Below, piece after piece: positions 8,903-18,016 of a stretch of 64,000 nt of DNA. The stretch is from Lysinibacillus sphaericus (lineage in GTDB: Bacteria; Bacillota; Bacilli; Bacillales_A; Planococcaceae). The notes under the pieces were generated by a model. It made no database searches and was not told where the DNA came from. It was given only the letters and a program-made list of their open reading frames with translations. Numbering within the stretch: position 1 is the first letter of the stretch; the number at the start of each line of letters is the position of its first letter. The stretch spans positions 3,472,001 to 3,536,000 of the forward strand of contig NZ_CP015224.1 in the NCBI RefSeq assembly GCF_001629735.1, read 5' to 3'. The position numbers and the translations under genes are program-made.

Positions 8903-9438
8903 GACTTATATTTCTTTTTATATTTAACATTTTGCTCTTCATTAATTAATCGATGTGCTATGTCTAATAATTTAGAATCACTCGTATGATCATATAATTT
9001 TTTTAAGGATACAATAATATCATAGCGAATGAGAGTAGGATGCTTCTCATCTAAACAAGTTTGAAATCTCTTGGCTAAAAAAGATACAACTAAATCGCTT
9101 TGTACTTGGCCTGCTAAACCAATTTTCCAAATAGCTTGTAATGTATGCCTTGCCGTGACAGGCTTATCATCATAGGTCACAGCCCAAATCTTTAAAAAAT
9201 CTTCCAATACTCTTTCTTCGGGATCACTGTTTGCAGCTAAAGCACATAAAATTTGCGCGGCAAGTGCACGGGCATGGCCATTTTTATATGTAAGTGCTTG
9301 TACAAGCTGTTCCCACACTGCATATGTCCAATCTACGGGCTCCTGCAGAATTTTCATCAGTTCCTCGTAAGATTCATATTGTATATCTCGATTACGCTCT
9401 GTTAGATTATTAAAAAGTTGCAAAATCTCTTTTTCCAT
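8887..9438 (-). CDS. Helical (HEAT-like) repeat protein, function unknown
   Basis: No enzyme motif is visible in this 183-residue acidic protein. Successive segments such as WTYAVWEQLVQALTYKNGHARALAAQILCALA and ARHTLQAIWKIGLAG look like paired amphipathic helices of HEAT type, implying a protein-binding scaffold. It has a GGTAGGGAT ribosome binding site before the ATG at 9438 and is divergent from the YtvI-type gene. I do not recognise a named family. Confidence 0.7.
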   Translation of the reverse strand: MEKEILQLFNNLTERNRDIQYESYEELMKILQEPVDWTYAVWEQLVQALTYKNGHARALAAQILCALAANSDPEERVLEDFLKIWAVTYDDKPVTARHTLQAIWKIGLAGQVQSDLVVSFLAKRFQTCLDEKHPTLIRYDIIVSLKKLYDHTSDSKLLDIAHRLINEEQNVKYKKKYKSAIRS

Positions 9439-9528
9439 AATTTATCCCTACCTTTATTGTTTCAGAACGTCATTAAACTTTATTTATGGTACACTTAACT
9501 TAATTTTTTTCGCAAAGAAGGTGAGTTT

Positions 9529-10587
9529 ATGAATAAATTTAATGCTAGGAAATTGATTTTTCGATTGCTAGTGATTCTGTCCCTAATTATAGCTGCTTAT
9601 TTTATTATTCCTGTATCTATGCCGTTAATATTAGCAGCTATTAGCGCATTTTTCCTTGAACCGATCGTCATGTTCTTTAAAAGGCGCTGGAAAATGTCTC
9701 GAAAAATTGCAGTTGCCTTTATATACATAGTGAGTGTCATTATAATTTCTATTATTTGCTATATTTCAATTACACAGATCATGACGCAAATAATTTTATT
9801 GTCTAAGCAAGCTCCCTATTATATTTCCAAGCTATCAGATATGTGGCTTCATATGCAAGAAAATATTTCTAAATACACTGAAGACTTTCCACCTGAAGTT
9901 AGTACTTCGCTTCAAAAAACCACAATGGATTTCATAAAGAAAATTGAAGAAACTTTTTTAAGTTTCTTTAATTATAGCAAAGTTTCAGCCTTCTTTTCAG
10001 AGATTCCAAGGCTATTTATCAGTCTTCTCGTCTATATGATTGCCCTATTCCTATTTATGCTTGATCTGCCAAAATTGAAGCGCATTACTTATAAGTATTT
10101 AAAGCCTAATACAGCAAAGAAAATAAAAATTATTTTAAACCGTTTAAAGGATGCAACATTAGGCTATATGAAAGCACATTTATTTGTAAGCTTCATTATT
10201 GGAGGCGTTACACTTGTTGGACTTTTATTAATCCAGCCGAAATACGCCATAACGATGACTATTATTATTTGGCTGATAGATATAGTCCCTTTTTTAGGCT
10301 CCATCATTATTCTAGCACCGTGGGGGTTTTATCACCTTTTAATGGGAAACACAGCTATTGCTGTAAAATTATTCATCTTAGCTGCTATTTTACTCATTAT
10401 TCGTCGTGTAGTCGAGCCTAAACTAATGGGAGACCATATCGGTTTATCAACTTTACCAACATTAATTGCTATGTTTATTGGTCTACAGTTATTTGGAATT
10501 ATCGGTTTGCTTATTGGACCCTTTGTCATTATTTTCTTTATCGCCTTGAAGGAAACAGGCATCATTAAAGTGAACTTTAAAATTTAA
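9529..10587 (+). CDS. AI-2E family transporter, YtvI-like
   Basis: The 352-residue membrane protein has the AI-2E/PurR-like permease plan: two N-terminal helices, a large extracytoplasmic loop (about residues 85-155), then five or more helices ending in the conserved VVEPKLMGDHIGLSTLPTLIAMFIGLQLFG segment. Members include the sporulation protein YtvI, which has nearly the same length, and Na+/H+ antiporters. The true substrate is unknown. Its ATG follows GAAGGTGAG; a strong terminator closes it, so it is monocistronic. Confidence 0.83.
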   Translation: MNKFNARKLIFRLLVILSLIIAAYFIIPVSMPLILAAISAFFLEPIVMFFKRRWKMSRKIAVAFIYIVSVIIISIICYISITQIMTQIILLSKQAPYYISKLSDMWLHMQENISKYTEDFPPEVSTSLQKTTMDFIKKIEETFLSFFNYSKVSAFFSEIPRLFISLLVYMIALFLFMLDLPKLKRITYKYLKPNTAKKIKIILNRLKDATLGYMKAHLFVSFIIGGVTLVGLLLIQPKYAITMTIIIWLIDIVPFLGSIIILAPWGFYHLLMGNTAIAVKLFILAAILLIIRRVVEPKLMGDHIGLSTLPTLIAMFIGLQLFGIIGLLIGPFVIIFFIALKETGIIKVNFKI

Positions 10588-10593
10588 TCCCAA

Positions 10594-10640
10594 TAAAAAA
10601 GGTCATCTTTGTATTTTTTCTTTACAAAGATGACCTTTTT
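10594..10640 (+). terminator. Strong bidirectional terminator
   Basis: An 18 bp stem AAAAAGGTCATCTTTGTA with its exact complement surrounds a short T-rich loop. It ends the YtvI-type gene on the plus strand and the CwlO-like gene on the minus strand. Confidence 0.92.
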
Positions 10641-10671
10641 ATCAAGTTAATCGTCTATATAATATGGTGGC

Positions 10672-11808
10672 TTATTGAATTCGACCAAAGCCTACTAAAT
10701 ATTGATTCCACCAATCAAGTGATTCAATGACAACACCATTATTTTGAGCATCAATCATTGTGTTGTTACCTAAGTAGATACCTACATGCGCTACACCTGA
10801 GCCATAGCTAAAGAATACTAAGTCACCAACACGTGCTTCACCAGCAGAAATACGTTGTGTTGCTAAATATTGTTGTGATGCAGTACGTGGTAAAGAAACG
10901 CCTGCTTGTTTGTAAGACCATTGTACAAGACCAGAACAGTCAAACCCTGAAGTTGGATTATTACCACCCCATACATATGGACGACCAAGGAATTGTTTTG
11001 CTGTAGAAATTGCATCACCTGAAGAGGCAGTACCAGCGCCTGAACCAACGATAATTTTTTGTGGTTGTTCACCATCACCGTTATTTTGAGTAGCTTGTAC
11101 TACTGGTGTTGCTGCTTGAAGAGCACGTAAACGAGCCGCTTCCTCTTCTGCTGCCTTACGTTCTGCTTCTAAACGCTCTTCTTCCTGTTTTGTAGCAATT
11201 TGAGCTTTTAAGGCTAATGATTTTGCTTCATTTTCAGCCTTTTTCACTTCCATTTCGCTTTCTTTTTGTTGAAGCTCTTGGAATTGTTTTTGAAGCTCTT
11301 TTTGTTTTTCATCTAATGTAGCTTTTTGTTGCTCTAAGCTCGCTTTGTCAGCTTCTTGTTGATCCACTAATTCTTGGTCCGCATCCATTAATGTTTTAAC
11401 CGCTACGACACGGTCCATTAAATCGGCAAAGCTTTTTGCTTCAAGAACTACATTTAAATAAACACCGACTGTGTTGTCTTGTGCTTGGTATGCAGCCATA
11501 CGTTCACTTAAGATTTTAGAACGTTGCTCAATACGTTTTTTTGTTTCAACAATACTAGCATCCACTTCTTTAATTTCCGCTTGTACTTGTTTAAATACTT
11601 TTACTTTTTCGTCGATCTCTTGTTGTAATTTCGTTAGTTCTTCTTGTAATTTTTTAACCTGTGCATCTATTTCAGCCTTTTTCTCAATCATTTGTTGAGA
11701 AGTTTCTTCAGCATGTACTTCTGTTGGTTGAATTGTATTAAATAATAAGCCGCCTGCTAGTGCTAAAGCTAGCACCATCGACTTACGCCATTTATTGCGC
11801 TTACCCAC
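10672..11808 (-). CDS. cwlO: NlpC/P60 peptidoglycan endopeptidase, CwlO-like
   Basis: Domain order: basic signal peptide ending about residue 33 (VHAEE), a long coiled coil rich in Lys, Glu and Gln (about 36-225), a linker, then a C-terminal NlpC/P60 domain with FDCSGLVQWSY (catalytic Cys), HVGIYLGN (His) and a final polar residue near AQNNG. This is the plan of B. subtilis CwlO, a D,L-endopeptidase needed for cell elongation and partnered with FtsEX. The start is a GTG at 11808, with an in-frame stop just upstream; the AAGG site is rather close. WalR-like boxes upstream fit known control of cwlO. Confidence 0.88.
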   Translation of the reverse strand: MGKRNKWRKSMVLALALAGGLLFNTIQPTEVHAEETSQQMIEKKAEIDAQVKKLQEELTKLQQEIDEKVKVFKQVQAEIKEVDASIVETKKRIEQRSKILSERMAAYQAQDNTVGVYLNVVLEAKSFADLMDRVVAVKTLMDADQELVDQQEADKASLEQQKATLDEKQKELQKQFQELQQKESEMEVKKAENEAKSLALKAQIATKQEEERLEAERKAAEEEAARLRALQAATPVVQATQNNGDGEQPQKIIVGSGAGTASSGDAISTAKQFLGRPYVWGGNNPTSGFDCSGLVQWSYKQAGVSLPRTASQQYLATQRISAGEARVGDLVFFSYGSGVAHVGIYLGNNTMIDAQNNGVVIESLDWWNQYLVGFGRIQ

Positions 11809-11992
11809 GTACCTTCATTTCCCTTCATTTATCAATTTCGCTCTGAATACTCTATGTAATCTGTTGAACGATTCTATATTTAATCATTTGTTCTTATATA
11901 TTTGTTTTAGCCTTTTAAAGTTTAGCATTTCCAGCATAACTTTTATACTATTTCCTATCTATTTAATACATTAGTAAAACTCGAAACATTTC

Positions 11993-12009
11993 TGTAACAT
12001 TCGCGTAAA
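11993..12009 (+). promoter_or_regulatory. Candidate WalR box, one mismatch
   Basis: TGTAAC-N5-CGTAAA is one base from the WalR direct-repeat consensus TGTWAH-N5-TGTWAH. It lies about 190 bases upstream of the CwlO-like gene, oriented on the opposite strand. Confidence 0.4.
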
Positions 12010-12091
12010 ATACCAATTATTCTACAACGCACTTATTTATTCTACATACATCTGTTTTTAGCTAATTCGACATTAGTCCCACGATCTACTT

Positions 12092-12108
12092 TGTAATGTT
12101 TTTGTAAT
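12092..12108 (+). promoter_or_regulatory. Candidate WalR box, perfect match
   Basis: TGTAAT-GTTTT-TGTAAT matches the WalR consensus at every position. It is about 285 bases upstream of the CwlO-like gene. The rest of the 348-base gap 11809-12156 holds no gene that I can see. Confidence 0.55.
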
Positions 12109-12126
12109 ATTACTCAGAAATGTTTC

Positions 12127-12157
12127 AAAAAAAAGAGGCAGGGAATTGATCCCTACC
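12127..12157 (-). terminator. Terminator after the UbiB-family gene
   Basis: Stem GGTAGGGA with TCCCTGCC (one G:T pair) followed by TCTTTTTTTT on the minus strand. The stop codon is at the edge of the stem. Confidence 0.88.
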
Positions 12158-14145
12158 TACTGTTTCATGGAACGCAATGCCTGTATTGATAACCTTACTA
12201 ACAAAATTGCACATAAAAATAACCCTAAATAAGCAGCAGTGTTTAGGTACACTGCATAAGAATCATGAATAAATTGTGAGATTGCCAAAAGGGCAACAGA
12301 TATAATTCCAAATGTAATCCCTACTAAAAGCAGTACAAATCGTGAAAACAAATGGGTGATGAATCGGGCATTATGTTCATCAGAAAATATATCGTGATGT
12401 AAAATAATTTTCCCACTTTCTACACGCTGAATTAGTTGATCCACTCTTCTTGGCATTTTACGCAAAGTTGGTATCAGCATGGATAATTCCTCTTGCAACC
12501 GTTCTTTTGTAGCCATAGGTTCTTTAAATGGCTTTAGGAAAGAAGCACGCATATATGTAGCAGAAAAATCTTTAGCTTCCGTAAAAATATCAAAACGTGG
12601 ATCAATTACCCTTAATGTTCCATCTAATGTCACCAATGAGCGGAGTGCTAAACCTACCGCAGGGTAAAAGGCAAGTCCAAAATCCCGCACCACGGTAAAT
12701 AAAGCATGTATTAATTCTTCTGTTGGTATGCGATCTACATATGAGATTTTTAGTAAAATTTGATCAATTGCTTGTTCCATTCTTGCGCGTTCCGCATGAT
12801 CCGCATTTTCCACTAATAGTGTTAAGCCATCGTACAAAACGCTGGAGTCGTTGAGCTGAATACCCATCAAGAATAGCTTTAAACCCTCTTGTTGTGTGGC
12901 CCCCAATCTTCCAACTGCTCCAAAATCGAGCAATACGGGTGTACCATCCTTCTCATCAATGTGAATATTTCCAGGATGAGGATCAGCATGAAAAATACCT
13001 GAAAAAAGCATCTGTTCGAAAAAAGAATATAATACCGTTCTAGCAAATCGTCTGCGATCAATGGACAGACGATTGAATTCAGCTCCCCCATCCGCCACAC
13101 TATGTCCACGAATATATTCCATCACAATAATATTTTCATTACTGTAAGCTGTATAAATTTTCGGAATCCGGACCTTATAATCACTTTTAGCTAATGCGTT
13201 CTTTACCTGTAGCGTATTACGTACCTCAATATCTAAATGAATCTCCTCACGTAGCCCATCTGCAAATCCACCAGCAAGCTCACGAAAGCCTAGTGACTCT
13301 GCCCATGTAGATTTAGATGAAAGCCAATTTGCAAATTCCTCTAATATTTCAAGATCATCGCGCATAATCCCTTTTACTTCAGGACGCAGAAGCTTGACGA
13401 CAACATCTTCATAATTTTTTAGTCGGGCCTTGTGCACCTGACCGATTGAGGCCGCTGCAATGGGCTCCATTTGAAATTGACTAAATACTTCATCCATAGG
13501 TTGAGGAAGTGAGCCCTCTAAAATATCTGTTACTTGCTCTACTGGTAAAGGCTTCACACGATGCTGTAGCCTTTCTAGCTCATCTATAAAGATGGGTGAA
13601 AATAATTCTTTACGCGTAGATAGTACTTGTCCAAATTTAATGAATATCCCACCACATTGCTCTAATGTTGCTCGCAATGCAATCGCCAGCTCTTTTTCGT
13701 TTTCACGTTGCCTTGCATATTTAATCGTTTGTACGACACCGTTTGTAACAGCAATTTTTAAAACTTGTCGCAATCGTTTCTGCTGTCGCCAATAGCTACG
13801 CAGTCGTAATAGCAAAGATTTTTGGCCATTTCTGCGATCTCCCGTTGTTATGCCACTTGGATCAAAGAGCTCAAAAACCAAATACAGCAACATAGAAATG
13901 AGTAGCATACTCCCTATCCAAATTAATGTGCTGACCTCTGTCACTGTTTGCATCATTGTTTCAGACAAAAAATCTGTATGACGCAAATAAGAGTACCAGT
14001 AAACAAAAGAGGTTAATGTCACACTAATAACGACTGAAAGCACTCTTCGCACAAAATTGATATTTGAGCCAATTAATCGTCCGCTCACAATATAAATCAA
14101 ACCCGATACTATCATGATTTGGAACAAAAACTTCAAAAAAATCAA
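12157..14145 (-). CDS. UbiB/ABC1/AarF family protein kinase-like protein
   Basis: The 662-residue protein starts with two membrane helices, continues with the atypical kinase core, and ends with two more helices. Family motifs are present: KFGQVLSTR (the KxGQ loop), AAASIGQVHKA (Ala-rich nucleotide loop), VMEYIRG, HADPHPGN and LLDFGAVG. UbiB proteins are ATPases that support quinone synthesis; in a menaquinone organism the role is undefined. TTG at 14145 is chosen because GGGAGGTG lies eight bases before it, whereas the ATG at 14172 has AGGA only one or two bases away. Confidence 0.88.
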   Translation of the reverse strand: MIFLKFLFQIMIVSGLIYIVSGRLIGSNINFVRRVLSVVISVTLTSFVYWYSYLRHTDFLSETMMQTVTEVSTLIWIGSMLLISMLLYLVFELFDPSGITTGDRRNGQKSLLLRLRSYWRQQKRLRQVLKIAVTNGVVQTIKYARQRENEKELAIALRATLEQCGGIFIKFGQVLSTRKELFSPIFIDELERLQHRVKPLPVEQVTDILEGSLPQPMDEVFSQFQMEPIAAASIGQVHKARLKNYEDVVVKLLRPEVKGIMRDDLEILEEFANWLSSKSTWAESLGFRELAGGFADGLREEIHLDIEVRNTLQVKNALAKSDYKVRIPKIYTAYSNENIIVMEYIRGHSVADGGAEFNRLSIDRRRFARTVLYSFFEQMLFSGIFHADPHPGNIHIDEKDGTPVLLDFGAVGRLGATQQEGLKLFLMGIQLNDSSVLYDGLTLLVENADHAERARMEQAIDQILLKISYVDRIPTEELIHALFTVVRDFGLAFYPAVGLALRSLVTLDGTLRVIDPRFDIFTEAKDFSATYMRASFLKPFKEPMATKERLQEELSMLIPTLRKMPRRVDQLIQRVESGKIILHHDIFSDEHNARFITHLFSRFVLLLVGITFGIISVALLAISQFIHDSYAVYLNTAAYLGLFLCAILLVRLSIQALRSMKQ

Positions 14146-14255
14146 CAGCGTCACCTCCCATATCAGTCCCATTTCCTACTACTGTAAGTATAGCAAATTT
14201 ATACATCAACTTGCTGTCACAAGGTACACCTAAGGAAATTTGTTAAGTTATTAAC

Positions 14256-14284
14256 TTGATAAAATACCTTTTGGGGTATATTAT
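14256..14284 (+). promoter_or_regulatory. Promoter with embedded CstR-type operator
   Basis: TTGATA and TATTAT are 17 bases apart, and the palindrome ATACC-N6-GGTAT (14264-14279) fills the spacer. The same layout occurs upstream of the CstR gene at 22488-22516. It drives the CoA-disulfide reductase gene. Confidence 0.75.
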
Positions 14285-14354
14285 TTAATTGTAGTGTTTA
14301 TACTGCATAATTTATCTATTCAGAGAACTTCAACCTTTATTTAAAAGCACTTAT

Positions 14355-14370
14355 ATACCCTATTATGTAT
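14355..14370 (+). promoter_or_regulatory. Second, weaker CstR-like site
   Basis: ATACC-CTATTA-TGTAT differs by one base from the palindrome at 14264. It lies between the promoter and the ribosome binding site, where a bound repressor could block elongation. Confidence 0.35.
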
Positions 14371-14394
14371 TAATTTTAAAAGGAGTGTTTACAA

Positions 14395-16089
14395 TTGAGT
14401 AAAAAATTTTTAATAGTTGGTGGCGTTGCAGGTGGGGCATCCACTGCTGCTCGTATCCGTCGTCTCGATGAAAGGGCAGAAATAATTATGTTTGAAAAAG
14501 GGCCAAATGTTTCATTCTCTAATTGTTCTCTCCCCTTCCATTTAAGCGGGATTGTTGAAAATAGTGACAAATTAATTTTAATGACGCCTCAAGGCTTTCA
14601 AGCAAAATACAATATCGAGGCTCGTGTTCAGCAAGAAGTTGTACGTATTAACAGAGAGCAAAAAACCATCACTATTAAGGATTTAACAATAAATAGAGAG
14701 TATGAGGAAAGTTACGATACGTTAATTTTATCTCCAGGAGCAAGTCCTATCGTCCCCGACTTAGAGGGTATTCATTCTGAGCACGTCTTTACCATTAGAA
14801 ACGTGACTGATATTGAGCGTTTAAATCGATATCTACAAACAGATCATGTACAGGACATTGCAGTGGTCGGCGGGGGCTTTATTGGTGTAGAGGTAGCAGA
14901 AAATTTGAAGCTAGCAGGCTATAATGTCTCTTTAGTTGAATTCGGCCAACAAATTATGGCTCCTTTTGATGTTGATATGGCTCAAATATTGCACAAGGAA
15001 ATGATTGATAAGGGGGTTCAAGTCATTGTCAATGACGGTCTTGCAAAGGTTACTCCAGATTATGTGACGTTAAATTCTGGAAAACAATTGACAGCACAAG
15101 CAGTAGTGTTAGCGATTGGCGTTCGTCCTGAAATCCACTTAGCTAAAGAGGCTGGGCTAACTATCGGTGAACTAGGGGGCATTCTGGTTGATGCTAATTA
15201 TGTGACATCTGATCCTTCCATATACGCTGTGGGAGATGCGATTGAAGTATTCCATCAACTTACCCATAAACAGACGCGCCTCGCTTTGGCTGGTCCCGCT
15301 CAGCGACAGGCACGTGCTGCAGCTAATCATATGTTTAACATCACTCAACACAATAAAGGGGTTATTGGATCTTCAAGTGTACAAATTTTCGACCTCGTAT
15401 GTGCATCAACTGGTTTGAACGAAAAAACAGCTCGAGCAAATGGCTTTCAGTCTAAAAGCGTTTATTTGATAGCTCCAGATAAAGTAGGCTTAATGCCAAA
15501 TAGTCATGCTCTTCATTTTAAGCTCGTTTATGAAACACCCACAGGTAAAATCCTTGGAGCCCAAGCTATAGGTAAAGGCAATGCAGATAAAAGGATTGAT
15601 GTGATAGCAACCCTCATCTCCATGGGTGGTACTTTAGAAGATTTGAAGGAGCTAGAGCTATCCTATTCTCCAATGTTTAGCACTGCCCGTGATATTGTCA
15701 ATTTGGCAGCTCTTGTAGCTCAAAATCTATTACACGGATACTTCAAACAAATAAAAGTAGATGAAGTGAGACCACTTATTGAAAATCAAGCCTACTTCTT
15801 AGACGTACGTGAAAAGAATGAATTTGAATCTGGACATCTCCTTCATGCACACAATATTCCTCTAAGTGAACTTCGAGAAAGAATGCATGAGATACCGCAG
15901 GATCAACCTGTGTATGTACATTGCCGATCCGGTCAACGTAGCTATAATGCTGTTATGGCCCTTCAGAATAGCGGTTTCTCTAATGTCTTTAACGTAAGTG
16001 GGTCATTTCTCGGTATTAGCCTATATGAATATTTTACAGATATCACAACAAACAGAGATAAAATTGTTACTGCTTATAATTTTAAATAA
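14395..16089 (+). CDS. CoA-disulfide reductase with C-terminal rhodanese domain
   Basis: A 564-residue fusion. The first 450 residues are a pyridine nucleotide-disulfide oxidoreductase with GGVAGGAS at the N terminus, the single active cysteine Cys44 in FSNCSLPFH, an NADH loop (VVGGGFIGVEVAE) and SDPSIYAVGDA for FAD. The last 110 are a rhodanese domain with Cys510 in HCRSGQRS. CoADR-RHD enzymes reduce CoA disulfide, CoA persulfide or polysulfide with NAD(P)H. The TTG start follows AGGAG. The CstR-type promoter upstream and the sulfur operon nearby support a persulfide role. Confidence 0.93.
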   Translation: MSKKFLIVGGVAGGASTAARIRRLDERAEIIMFEKGPNVSFSNCSLPFHLSGIVENSDKLILMTPQGFQAKYNIEARVQQEVVRINREQKTITIKDLTINREYEESYDTLILSPGASPIVPDLEGIHSEHVFTIRNVTDIERLNRYLQTDHVQDIAVVGGGFIGVEVAENLKLAGYNVSLVEFGQQIMAPFDVDMAQILHKEMIDKGVQVIVNDGLAKVTPDYVTLNSGKQLTAQAVVLAIGVRPEIHLAKEAGLTIGELGGILVDANYVTSDPSIYAVGDAIEVFHQLTHKQTRLALAGPAQRQARAAANHMFNITQHNKGVIGSSSVQIFDLVCASTGLNEKTARANGFQSKSVYLIAPDKVGLMPNSHALHFKLVYETPTGKILGAQAIGKGNADKRIDVIATLISMGGTLEDLKELELSYSPMFSTARDIVNLAALVAQNLLHGYFKQIKVDEVRPLIENQAYFLDVREKNEFESGHLLHAHNIPLSELRERMHEIPQDQPVYVHCRSGQRSYNAVMALQNSGFSNVFNVSGSFLGISLYEYFTDITTNRDKIVTAYNFK

Positions 16090-16129
16090 CTTAAAAGGGA
16101 TGCCCATAAAACGGCATCCCTTTTAAGTT
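16088..16129 (+). terminator. Strong bidirectional terminator
   Basis: A 17 bp perfect stem (AACTTAAAAGGGATGCC with its complement) around an 8-base loop. It serves the CoA-disulfide reductase gene and the convergent cytochrome gene. Confidence 0.93.
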
Positions 16130-17078
16130 AGTTTGTAGATAGTACCTTTTCCCAATCAATAGTACCATTTTTAACTTGCTCACGTTTTTCTTTACTCATA
16201 ATATCATTTGGTTTTCCGCCTTTTGGCCAGTCTTTATCGTGATTTGGCCATTCAGGGCGATCTTGAGATAAAATAAACGCTGCTAAATCAGCTGCTTCTT
16301 GATCTGTTAACGTCCCTGCTGCACCTACTGGCATATTATTTTGAATATAGCCAGCCATTTTTGACATACGTGCCATGCCCGCACCGTCGTTAAAGGAATT
16401 ATCTCCCCATAATGCTGGACCAGTATTAGCACCCGTTCCAGAGCCATCAGCCGCATGACAAGCTATACAGGACTGACCATAAAGCTCCTCACCATTATCA
16501 ACATTTGGAATTGGTACATTCTTCATATCACTAGTACCTGCCCATTCTCGTTTTGCTCCAATTGGAATACCTTCAGAAATATATGCAAAATAAGCGACCA
16601 TAGCCTCTAGCTCATCACTATTCATTTCAAATTTTTTACCATTCATACTACGAACCATACAGCCGTTAATGCGCTCTTCAATTGTAACTACACCACCCGA
16701 GCGTCCAATATATTGTGGATAATTGGCCATTACTCCTACTAATGAAGATGCTTGCTCGTCATAGCCAGCACCAGCATGGCAGCTTGTGCATGATAATTGA
16801 TTCCCAACATATTCGTCCGCCGCAACATGCGTATTATTAACAAGCTCATAGCCGTTTAATATTGCCTCTTTCATAGGTCCTTCTGGCACTTCATCAATAC
16901 TTGGTGGAGCGTAGACAACTGACTGAGCAGCTGCTGTCGTTGGTAATTGCGCCTGCACTGTCGTATCGTTCTCCTCCACAATCGAATCAACTGTAATTTT
17001 GTCACTAATAATTGTTGCTACAAAAATTGTGCCTACTAACAATACTGTCCCTGCTACTCCTGCTACTATAGGTTTCAT
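16128..17078 (-). CDS. TsdA-like diheme cytochrome c (thiosulfate dehydrogenase candidate)
   Basis: An N-terminal membrane anchor (residues 5-24) precedes two cytochrome c domains. Heme 1 is CTSCH (97-101) and heme 2 CIACH (204-208). Between them IEERINGCMVRSMNGK places Cys140 about 39 residues after the first heme histidine, as in thiosulfate dehydrogenase TsdA, where a cysteine is the sixth ligand of heme 1. Met249 in NMPVG is a likely ligand of heme 2. TsdA joins two thiosulfates to tetrathionate outside the cell. The neighbouring sulfur operon agrees; substrate is inferred. The ATG follows GGGGGG. Confidence 0.8.
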   Translation of the reverse strand: MKPIVAGVAGTVLLVGTIFVATIISDKITVDSIVEENDTTVQAQLPTTAAAQSVVYAPPSIDEVPEGPMKEAILNGYELVNNTHVAADEYVGNQLSCTSCHAGAGYDEQASSLVGVMANYPQYIGRSGGVVTIEERINGCMVRSMNGKKFEMNSDELEAMVAYFAYISEGIPIGAKREWAGTSDMKNVPIPNVDNGEELYGQSCIACHAADGSGTGANTGPALWGDNSFNDGAGMARMSKMAGYIQNNMPVGAAGTLTDQEAADLAAFILSQDRPEWPNHDKDWPKGGKPNDIMSKEKREQVKNGTIDWEKVLSTN

Positions 17079-17262
17079 CTATAATACCCCCCTTTGTATA
17101 CTCACTTATATTTTAGCAACATAGCATTTTATTGGATGTGATTTTTCTCACACTACTATAAAATAGAACCATTCAGATGATAAAAATGGATAAATTAACC
17201 ATAATTTATTGTACTACTACACCAAAATCAAGACTTAATACCTCTTGCAGTATGTAGTTGAA

Positions 17263-17296
17263 TCAAAAAAATGTCGAGTACTTTAAGTACTCGACA
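17263..17296 (-). terminator. Terminator of the sulfur operon
   Basis: TGTCGAGTACTT pairs perfectly with AAGTACTCGACA, followed by seven T on the minus strand. It separates the DsbA-like gene from the downstream cytochrome gene, which therefore needs its own promoter. Confidence 0.92.
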
Positions 17297-17309
17297 CCCA
17301 TTCATCAGT

Positions 17310-18014
17310 TTACAGGTTACACGCCCCATTTGTACACGTATCCTCACCTGTTCCCACTAATTTAATGCTTGGCTGAATTCCCACTATTTTAGCTGTCTGA
17401 TGTAAAGTTCGCACAAAGACTTCATTTGGCTCTGCCCCTTTAATGCCATAACGATTTTCAAATACAAAGAATGGGACACTTTGTATACCAAGTTGCTGCG
17501 CATCATATCGATCCAGGTTTAAAGCCTCAAGAAAGGCATTAGTAGCTAGAACTTCCTGCGCCCCATTTATATCTAAGCCTAATTGCCCAATCACTTTTAA
17601 TAAAAAAGAATCATCATTCACATCTTCCCCAGCCATAAAATGACCAGCCATCAGTGCTTCTGTATATGCCGATGCTTGACCAAATTGCTGCGTCCATTTT
17701 GCTAAACGATGTGCTTTTTCTGTGTGAGCTGTTTTCATCTTTTCAAAATTATAATACAACCCAACTTCTGCAGCTCTGGATGCCATATTCGCTGTCATAT
17801 CATATACTTCTTCACGTGTTGCGTTATACTTTATAGCCAACGCGTCTAAAAAAGTCGGTGCACTTACTTTAGGCGTATCCGGAGCTATTTGATAAGCCTT
17901 GTATTCAATTTCTACTTGTCCCGAATAGCCACTTGTATCAATTGCACGTTCCAATTCTAACTTGGCAATATAACAAAATGGACAAGTAAAATCCGTGAAA
18001 ACTTCAATTTTCAA
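17310..18014 (-). CDS. DsbA-family oxidoreductase (FrnE-like)
   Basis: The 234-residue protein has the thioredoxin-fold active site CPFC at residues 11-14 (FTDFTCPFCYIAK), an all-helical insert, and the cis-proline loop QSVPFFVF. FrnE-type members act as cytoplasmic disulfide isomerases or bind chromophores; no signal peptide is present here. A second cysteine pair, CTNGAC, closes the C terminus. The TTG at 18014 follows a run of eight G and lies 2 bases after the TauE stop, so it is the last gene of the CstR operon, suggesting work on persulfides or mixed disulfides. Confidence 0.87.
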   Translation of the reverse strand: MKIEVFTDFTCPFCYIAKLELERAIDTSGYSGQVEIEYKAYQIAPDTPKVSAPTFLDALAIKYNATREEVYDMTANMASRAAEVGLYYNFEKMKTAHTEKAHRLAKWTQQFGQASAYTEALMAGHFMAGEDVNDDSFLLKVIGQLGLDINGAQEVLATNAFLEALNLDRYDAQQLGIQSVPFFVFENRYGIKGAEPNEVFVRTLHQTAKIVGIQPSIKLVGTGEDTCTNGACNL

Positions 18015-18016
18015 AG

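Noticed and set aside
17084..17099. ATACC-N6-TGTAT before the TsdA-like gene, one base off the CstR palindrome
   Set aside because: It overlaps the GGGGGG ribosome binding site and has no promoter around it; chance match is likely.
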